A DNA stretch of 64,000 bases from Actinomucor elegans (taxonomy: Eukaryota > Mucoromycota > Mucoromycetes > Mucorales > Mucoraceae): NCBI GenBank assembly GCA_026027325.1, contig JAMSLZ010000010.1:682001-746000 (forward strand). Reading direction: 5' to 3'. Shown here piece after piece: positions 57,391-64,000 of the stretch. Position 1 is the stretch's first letter, and every line of letters starts with the position of its first letter. The position numbers were made by a program, and so were the translations under genes. The notes under the pieces are model-generated. The model saw only the letters and a program-made list of their open reading frames with translations. It made no database searches and was not told the origin of the DNA.

Positions 57391-58615
57391 AGTGTATTAA
57401 TTTAGTTCACTTTGAAATGAATATAGTGATTTATAGCACGTACTTAAAATACCGTAAAATCATTATCGTATAATCAATTATTATTCCAGTGTATGAATGT
57501 TTTTATTCTGGACATATAATATGTAGTCATTAAATATTATATTAGACAGATTAATATTATTCGAGAGGTGTAGACATAATAGACATAGGTACGCTATCCT
57601 TCTATGCTGGCATGCTCTGTTTTTCGTCTATCAATCAGTACCATACGCTTCAAGAGAAATTATGAAGCCCTACAAAAGAGGGGATTCAAAGGCCATTACC
57701 AATAGTATACAATGTCATAGAGCTGATTAATGTGTATTAAAGTAATCCTATGGCCCCTGAGCCATCTGTTAGATGAAACCATGCTTCGTTTTGCTTCTAT
57801 ATCTGATTTGCGTGTCAAGCTTAAATTTACGAATCCGTGTCACATTAACTCTTCTACCTCCAAAAACAGTAACGCGTGCTTGAAACGGTATAACATAAAC
57901 TTTAATAATACGCCACTCCATTAGTACATCTTTAATATCGTTAGAATATATGCAAATGTATCACCACCATCATCACAACGAGACTTCCAGTTGCTGATTG
58001 GATATCGAGACCCCAAAATTTATGCCGTCTCGACACGCTAACTACTTTTTTTTTCCTGAACTTTGATCTCTTTTAATGATAAAGCTAATATTAGCACGAG
58101 AGAAGTATGTTGACAAAATACATGTGCAATTAATGACACATCAAATAATTCTAAGATATAGACGTTTTGCACAATTAGAGTAATTATTTTGATAAAAGGT
58201 GAATTTATAGATTTTTTTTATAGATGCAGTCATAACAAATGTTTTGTATACAATAAAATTGAAAATAAAAAGATGCAGTGGAATAGTTGCAAGTATATAT
58301 AAAATTTAATCTATCCATGTAGTAGGTATTTAAAATGTCTTTTAGGTGCTTCAGAAAATAAAAAGAGCGTAGAAAAATTGGGCTTTAGGATGTATCCCAG
58401 GGAACTTTTCTTAAATCGAGTCATTTTACACGCCTTTACACAATACCTGCTCGATTCCAATTCGATGTCATATTTGATGACCGTTACATGCTAAAAAGTA
58501 GGCAGTATATTTGCTGGGACTATTATTCTACTAAATTATAGAGAGATTGCTAGATTTTATTGATACGATATAAATTGCAGACATTTTAAGCAAACTATAA
58601 TGATAGATTTGTAGG

Positions 58616-58680
58616 TCTCTTAATCAATTCTAGTTAAATTTGATATGTGTTGCTTAGATCATATAGAAGACAAGCTATTA
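58616..58680 (+). repeat. Dispersed intergenic repeat copy (plus orientation), partial
   Basis: Reads CTCTTAATCAATTCTAGTTA then AATTTGATATGTGTTGC; second half weak. Confidence 0.4.
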
Positions 58681-58787
58681 CACCCAATCAAGTATTTATT
58701 TTATTGAAATGTAACTACTATAATAGACTACATTGATAATGTTGATAATTTACATACATTTCATCTAAAATGAAATTATAGGCCCAT

Positions 58788-58880
58788 AGATATCTCGGCC
58801 AATAAGAGGTTAATACCGCGTCTGATTGCTAGTGTAAATTCAAAATAAAATGTAACGTCTATTAGAATCTTTATTTAACT
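58788..58880 (+). repeat. Dispersed intergenic repeat copy (plus orientation)
   Basis: Reads ATATCTCGGCCAATAAGAGG, TTAATACCGCGTCTGATTGC, TTCAAAATAAAATGTAACGT and CTATTAGAATCTTTATTTAA. Confidence 0.6.
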
Positions 58881-59200
58881 GAAGTACTACGAATATACAA
58901 TCCAATGGCGATTGACAGCAACTTATGTATATTTCCATATAAGTGTATTACATGTCAGATTTACTTAAATATTTGTTTAGGAACACGTTGTGAAAAGATG
59001 CGATTTGCGAAGAATATTATCTAATAGAGTACAGCCAATGCCTCAGTCTACCGTTGGGGTAATACATGATTGGAATTCCCGTTTAACACAGCCATAATTT
59101 GTAACCATTTCTTGTAACGTTTTTCATCAAAATGGGATTATTTCACAAGCAAATGTTCATAGTGAACAACAAGTGGTTAAGACCTTTATTGATTCTGATT

Positions 59201-59871
59201 CTCTTTCTTTTCTCTTACCAAACAGTGTAAATCGATACAGCTCTACAATGTCCATGTAGAAAAGCATGAGCATCCGGCAAGACGAAAAAAACCTTCAGCC
59301 GAGACGGAAAAACCAACTAACAAGGTCGCTTCCCATGCGCTCAAGAATTAGCGTTCAAATCATTTACTACTGGAGCACATACTACTTTATTGGATAAGAA
59401 TCATTCTATGTAATTTTCATATTTACCCTCTAAAAAGCAATTGATGTTGATATACAAAGAGTTGTTGATTGAATCTGTCCTGTCTTCAAGTAGCATGATG
59501 CATACTATGGACCAAAGACAAATACATTTCGGTTATCAAAGAACTCGGATAAAGTCAAGATGATTGTATGCCAGCAAGGATCGGTCTATGAACTGTACAA
59601 GACTGTGTACAAATTTCCTAAAGGCAATATACTAGTTGCTGCTTACAAGGCGGAGAAGCAACGTGTTTTTAAACCAAATAAATCCATTTCAGCATTCAGG
59701 GCAGATAAGGCAAACAAAGAACATGTGAAGGCGATCTATATTGAGTCAAAGGATTTGAAGCCTTGGGAATCCGCGAAGTATAACGGACAGGAAATGAAAG
59801 AAAGAGATAGTTTTTTTTTTAGCCGTAATAGCCGGCAAATTTGCGCTTGGTATAGTTACACTCTATTTTGA
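59201..59871 (+). pseudogene. Possible decayed or orphan gene, function unknown
   Basis: Two stretches look protein-like on the plus strand. At about 59225-59348, VHVEKHEHPARRKKPSAETE reads on to a stop after SHALKN. At 59560-59871 a 103-codon frame reads YKTVYKFPKGNILVAAYKAE, RVFKPNKSISAFRADKANKE then VKAIYIESKDLKPW, with normal amino-acid balance. They are separated by stops in an AT-rich gap. The first piece vaguely recalls the HxH end of FLYWCH/FAR1-like fingers found in transposases. I cannot join them into one gene or name a family; a dead transposon gene is possible. Confidence 0.3.
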
Positions 59872-61033
59872 TGTAGTGATCGATGGTTAATATGCATGCT
59901 TAACCAATTTACTGCAAACATGTTTTCTTTCTTTTATATATAATCCATATTTGTGTAATACTTAAAAAAAGAATCAGATAAAGACACGCTCGGCTCTTTC
60001 GGCTTCTGGATACCTTGATTCGTTGATTTCTTCTAAATATGATACATTATTCATTTGAATAGTTTCCAACACATGGCAACATGGATCAGCATTCGTGCTC
60101 CACTCGAATGATATCATAATAACCATAAGCGAAAAGAGTGCCGCGTCGCTTAATCGCTAAAGATATAATAAGCATTGTTTCACTGAATTAAAAATGACAG
60201 TAACCAGGATATTTGAAATGTCGCCAATTATCTAGTCCGCACCTTTAAAATTAGATTTTTCATGTTAGACAGACTAGAACCCTGTTGCATAGTTTTATAA
60301 GATGCATATTTTATTTGGGTGGGTCCCTGGTTTTAGATACGGAACTATCTCTGAAACGGATGATCATTCGGCGGTCCTATGGATATAGACCGAAGATTAT
60401 TTACCCGCTAATGTCGTGAAGCAATCTGTCATAAAAATTGATTTTGCAATACACACATTACTGCTTTTTCTATTAACGCCGACAGTAAATATAGCACTCA
60501 GGGACTATTAATTCAATGTAGTACATATAGTAAGCACTATTTCTTCTCTTCAATACAAGAGGATGTATATATATACATATATATATATATAAGACTGCAG
60601 TGTGTAATATTTTTCACATAAGAATATCTTGGATAAGATTTGCGCGGTATATCAGTTCAGTGTGACATTGGATCAATTCCAATTGAATACTTATTCAAAA
60701 TATAGCGCGATTTATTCTTGTTCACTGCAACTTATCAATTGGTACACTTCTTTAATGCCCGGTATATTATCACTTTTCAACGTCAGTCTCCACGTTTTGC
60801 GATCTAATAGTCTTTACCGATAAAGTTCTACCATCGAGCAGTAACACAAGTAATTTCTGTTAGTGCCGTGTTAAGCTAGGTCTTGAAAACGCGTACTACA
60901 AGATGAATAATAAGCTTTTATCATATATGGTTATTTTGTATTATATCTTTTTATGCAGAATCCGAAAAAAAAAAATACGACAGACAGGCGCAAAAATCTG
61001 GAAGTCAATGGCGTGTAACAGCCAAAGAAAATG
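59872..61033. other. Gene-free spacer upstream of the amine oxidase
   Basis: AT-rich; TA-rich microsatellite at about 60566-60591. No gene. Confidence 0.45.
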
Positions 61034-61041
61034 TATAAATA
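61034..61041 (+). promoter_or_regulatory. TATA box of the amine oxidase gene
   Basis: TATAAATA in AATGTATAAATACAGC, 57-64 nt upstream of the ATG at 61098. Confidence 0.6.
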
Positions 61042-61097
61042 CAGCTCTATTTTCCCCCTTCATTTTATTTTGTAAATTAACTTTTCCATTACTTCAA

Positions 61098-62770
61098 ATG
61101 CGTAAATCACTCGTATTGACAGCGCTTTTAGCTACTTGCGGCTATATGGCAGATGCCAAAGAATACAAAACCAAAGTCGCTATTCTTGGTGGTGGTGTCA
61201 GTGGTATTAGTGCTGCTTTGAACTTGACAGCTGCTGGTATCACTGATTTCATGATGATTGAAGCTAGAGATGTTTTAGGAGGTAACTAATGCTTATCTAC
61301 ATTCTTCTGAGGCAATACTTACCCTAATTTCACCCCCCCCCTTTTTTTTGATATAGGCAGAGCCCAAGATGTCTCCTTCGCTGATGTTAACCTTGAATTA
61401 GGTTGTAACTGGGTCCAAGGTCTTGGTTCTAACCCCATCAACCAATTAGCTCAAAAGTACAAGCTTCGTACTGCAAAGACCAATGGTGATGATTTTGTTA
61501 CCTACTCCGAAAAGGGCAAGATTAATGCTACTGCCAGCTACAACCGTATGAACGAAAAGTACGAACTCATGAGTGAAATGGCCAGTAAGTACTAAATAGC
61601 ATTGGATCTTATTTATAATATAACTAATTATTTTACTTATAGTGGAACGTATCAAGAAGGATCAAGTTGATCTTGCTGGTAATGCTGGTCTTGACCTTGC
61701 TGGTTGGTATGCCAAGGATCATATCGATCAAGCCATGGAATACTACGTCTGGGATTGGGAAATGGGAGAACCCCCAGAGCTTTCTTCTACCATTTTCGCC
61801 GCTGTTAATGATAACTGGACTTACACTTCTTTCGGTCCTAACAGTGATGGTGATAACATGGTCCTTGATCCTCGGTAAGTGACCTAGAAAATCAAATATA
61901 ATATACTTGTCATCTAACTTGCCATGTAGTGGTTTCAAGCACATCTTTTTAGAAGAATCCAAGAAGGCCCTCAAGCCTAAGGATGACCGCTTATTGCTCA
62001 ACACCAAGGTTACCAAGATCGAATACAGCAAGAACGGCGTCGTTATCCATACCAACAAGGGCGATACTATCCGTGCCGAATATGCCATCTCTACTTTCAG
62101 TATTGGTGTCCTTCAACACCACGACATTGAATGGAGCCCTGCTCTTCCTGCTTGGAAGCGTGAAGGTATTTATGGTTTCCATATGGCTACTTACACCAAG
62201 ATCTTCTTCAACTTCCCTACCCAATTCTGGGATGATAACCAATTCACTATCTGGGCTGATCCTGATCAACGTGGCTACTTTAACTCTTGGCAAAACTTGA
62301 ACGCTGATGGTTTCTTGCCCAAGAATTCCACCAGCAACATCTTCTTTGTTACTACCACCGATGCTTTATCTCACCGTATTGAAAACATGACTGATGAGGA
62401 AGTTAAGGAAGAAATCATGGTTGTCTTGCGCAAGATGTATGGTGATGATATTCCTGAGCCTACTGATTTCATGTTCCCCAGATGGCACACCAACCCTCTC
62501 TTCCGTGGTAGTTATTCCAACTGGCCTATTGGTGAATTGGATGAACACCACGCCAACATGCAGGCTTCTTTGAATAACCGTGTCTTCTTTGCTGGTGAAG
62601 CTATGTCTGCTGAATACTTTGGTTTCTTGCAAGGTGCTTGGTTCAGTGGTGCCAAGGCTGCTACTGATATTACTGAATGTATCAAGCGCAAGTGTCCTCG
62701 TTCTGAATACTATCCTGTTATTACCAATGCTAAGCTCAAGGCTAACATTGTTCGTCGTTCTTTCCTCTAA
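61098..62770 (+). CDS. Secreted-type flavin amine oxidase (polyamine oxidase-like)
   Basis: Four exons, 61098-61281, 61357-61584, 61643-61874 and 61930-62770, give 494 residues. The enzyme should oxidise amines, probably polyamines, with FAD and release H2O2. A signal peptide is visible (MRKSLVLTALLATCGYMADA, cleavage after ADA likely), so it is probably secreted or vacuolar. The dinucleotide-binding fold follows (VAILGGGVSGISAALNL, residues 28-43), then IEARDVLGGRAQ (FAD contact), NLELGCNWVQGLGSNPI, the region STFSIGVLQHHDIEWSPALP, and the C-terminal FAD block NRVFFAGEAMSAEYFGFLQG. Codon choice in exons 2-4 is markedly more C-ending (AAC, ACC, GGT/GTC) than in neighbours, consistent with high expression. 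Start at 61098 is preferred over the upstream in-frame ATG at 60903 because the TATA box lies between them. Exact substrate is unknown. Confidence 0.94.
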
Positions 62771-64000
62771 TTTATTTATATAATTAATACTCTACTATAA
62801 CAATACTATTTAATTAGATTAATAATAAATACATAGTATTATTACTATAATATACGTATATCATCTTTGTTATTATGTTGATCCACAAATTACGGGTCTT
62901 GTTATGTCTCAAGAATGAACTATCTAATACATGTAAAATGGCATAGAAACACTGTAGATGGTTAATGCACTTGTTTATCTGTATATGTTGTGTTTCTGTG
63001 CAGTATTCATATTGTTATATAGACTGATTCATTGCTAGTATGCTGACTCAAGCTGATAATATGATTCTACTAAGATTTGATTTTCATTTGTCGCGATGAT
63101 TTAGGCTGTCTCCTATATGGGGATGCTCGTGTGAAATTTTCAAGTTCTTTTATTTGAATCAAATCATAGAATACAGCTTTGAAGCTTGACAAAAACATAA
63201 AGCCAAACTGACACTTTATAATGGTTTGATTTTGATAGTTGTATACATAAGTCATGTAAAAAAGAGCCGATTGAATAGCATTTTCCACTATTAACAGTAT
63301 ATGCAACTTATATTGTTTGAAAGAAAATAATAGCAGAAAGCCCAAATCTGTGCTAATTAATGTTAAATTTACAGCATATTTTTCTCAACTGCTATGACAG
63401 CCCAGAAAATTGGCTTTTGGGATAAGTTATCTCTACCGACTTTAATTCAATATTCTATCCGATAAATGATTCATGCTTAGAATGGGCTGCTTCATATGAT
63501 ATAAAAAAGGGGGCTGTATTTAGCTCCAGTGCAGTGAATGTTTTAAGATAATCATTAACTTATAATCTTCATTAGATAAATGCACATAAACAATGGTATA
63601 ATGGAAATACGGACAAATAGTATCTTGAATAATACAATATAAAATAATGGACTAAACAAAATTGCTAGATAAGGTCTAGAAAAAACAAAGCTCCTTCCTA
63701 TGGCCGATTTCTCTTTTCTAGTTGAGTAAAAGATAATATCTGCCACATTTACAATGTAAATCGGCAAAATAATGTTATTATTTTTCTTCCTCTTTCCCTT
63801 TTTGTTTCTTGTTCTTTTTCTTTTTTGGTTGTTGCTTAATGCACAAATTAACATAGATACAGGGTTTATTAAAAAGTTTTGTACATGATTTAATTGCTCA
63901 CTGAAATATATAAAGATCGCATCACATTTGATATATATATATATATAAAATAAACACGCCTTTGTTCGTTTAAAACTATATCCTTAATTCATGTCTGACA
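62771..64000. other. Gene-free 3' flank to window end
   Basis: AT-rich. A degenerate plus-orientation dispersed-repeat fragment lies near 63425-63495 (CTCTACCGACTTTAATTCAA, CTTAGAATGGGCTGCTTCAT). The Lys/Arg-rich minus frame at 63555-63854 is low-complexity and not called. A TA microsatellite occurs at 63930-63948. Confidence 0.45.

Larger units (their letters stand above)
54855..59200. other. 4.3-kb gene-poor region with dispersed repeats
   Basis: No gene accepted. It has four dispersed-repeat copies, a 20-T tract at 55810-55829, and a stretch at about 56520-57110 that is less AT-rich than its surroundings (minus-strand pieces such as LRTTLHVAVPQEFYQ separated by stops), which may be an old element I cannot identify. 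Confidence 0.45.

Noticed and set aside
63555..63854. 99-codon Lys/Arg-rich minus frame
   Set aside because: Low-complexity reading of a pyrimidine-rich tract; no start context or domain.
1..64000. CRISPR array, prokaryotic operon or phage-defence system
   Set aside because: The DNA is clearly eukaryotic (spliceosomal introns throughout); no spaced direct repeats of CRISPR type were seen.

Overview
The window looks like AT-rich nuclear DNA of an early-diverging filamentous fungus, most likely Mucoromycota (Mucorales-like). This rests on the many short introns (about 50-65 nt, GT..AG, often ending TATAG or TTAG) and on the gene families present: a GT15 mannosyltransferase, a fungal Vta1 and Syo1, an alpha-arrestin with a PY motif, and decayed Mucorales-type transposases and LINEs. 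I cannot name the species. I count sixteen well-supported protein genes plus one small probable gene. All exon joins were read by eye, and every multi-exon model keeps its frame through to the stop.

Layout. 1-2038: 3' part of a Nup84/Nup107 nuclear pore gene (+) facing a WrbA-like quinone oxidoreductase (-). 2.1-9.1 kb: gene-free, with two joined transposase remnants (3.1-4.6 kb) and the left arm of a long inverted repeat (5821-6659). 9.1-13.7 kb: an UNC93-type transporter and the ribosomal-protein import adaptor SYO1 (both -). 13.7-24.1 kb: gene-poor, with the right arm of the inverted repeat (15184-16022), a 5'-truncated LINE remnant, a decayed C2H2 zinc-finger array and SINE-like debris. 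24.16-25.24 kb: a WRKY-GCM1/FLYWCH-like zinc-finger protein. 27.6-33.9 kb: a dense housekeeping block with CSN2, VTA1, a PP1-docking leucine-rich-repeat protein and a CsbD-like stress protein. 34.9-36.9 kb: a cytochrome P450. 38.2-43.8 kb: an alpha-arrestin, the ribonucleotide reductase small subunit, a Sec14-like protein and a GT15 mannosyltransferase. 45.4-49.8 kb: a TVP38/VTT membrane protein, a tiny membrane protein and an orphan coiled-coil protein. 51.6-54.9 kb: an M1 aminopeptidase. 54.9-61.1 kb: gene-poor. 61.1-62.8 kb: a secreted-type flavin amine oxidase. The rest is noncoding.

How the genes relate. There are no operons; genes are independent units, often tightly convergent. CSN2 and VTA1 stop codons lie 5 bp apart, and the Sec14-like and GT15 coding regions overlap by 17 bp. 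Several products sit in ubiquitin and trafficking pathways (CSN2, VTA1, arrestin, the PY-motif orphan), but their proximity looks incidental.

The most unusual structures are (i) two equal-length 839-bp inverted copies, about 99% identical, flanking 8.5 kb with two host genes; (ii) a dispersed, degenerate repeat family of about 75-150 bp, with some 18 recognisable copies in both orientations, confined to intergenic DNA; (iii) tRNA-like, SINE-like debris, one piece sitting inside a member of that family; and (iv) an LRR protein carrying both SILK and RVxF phosphatase-1 docking motifs plus a GAT-like C-terminal segment.
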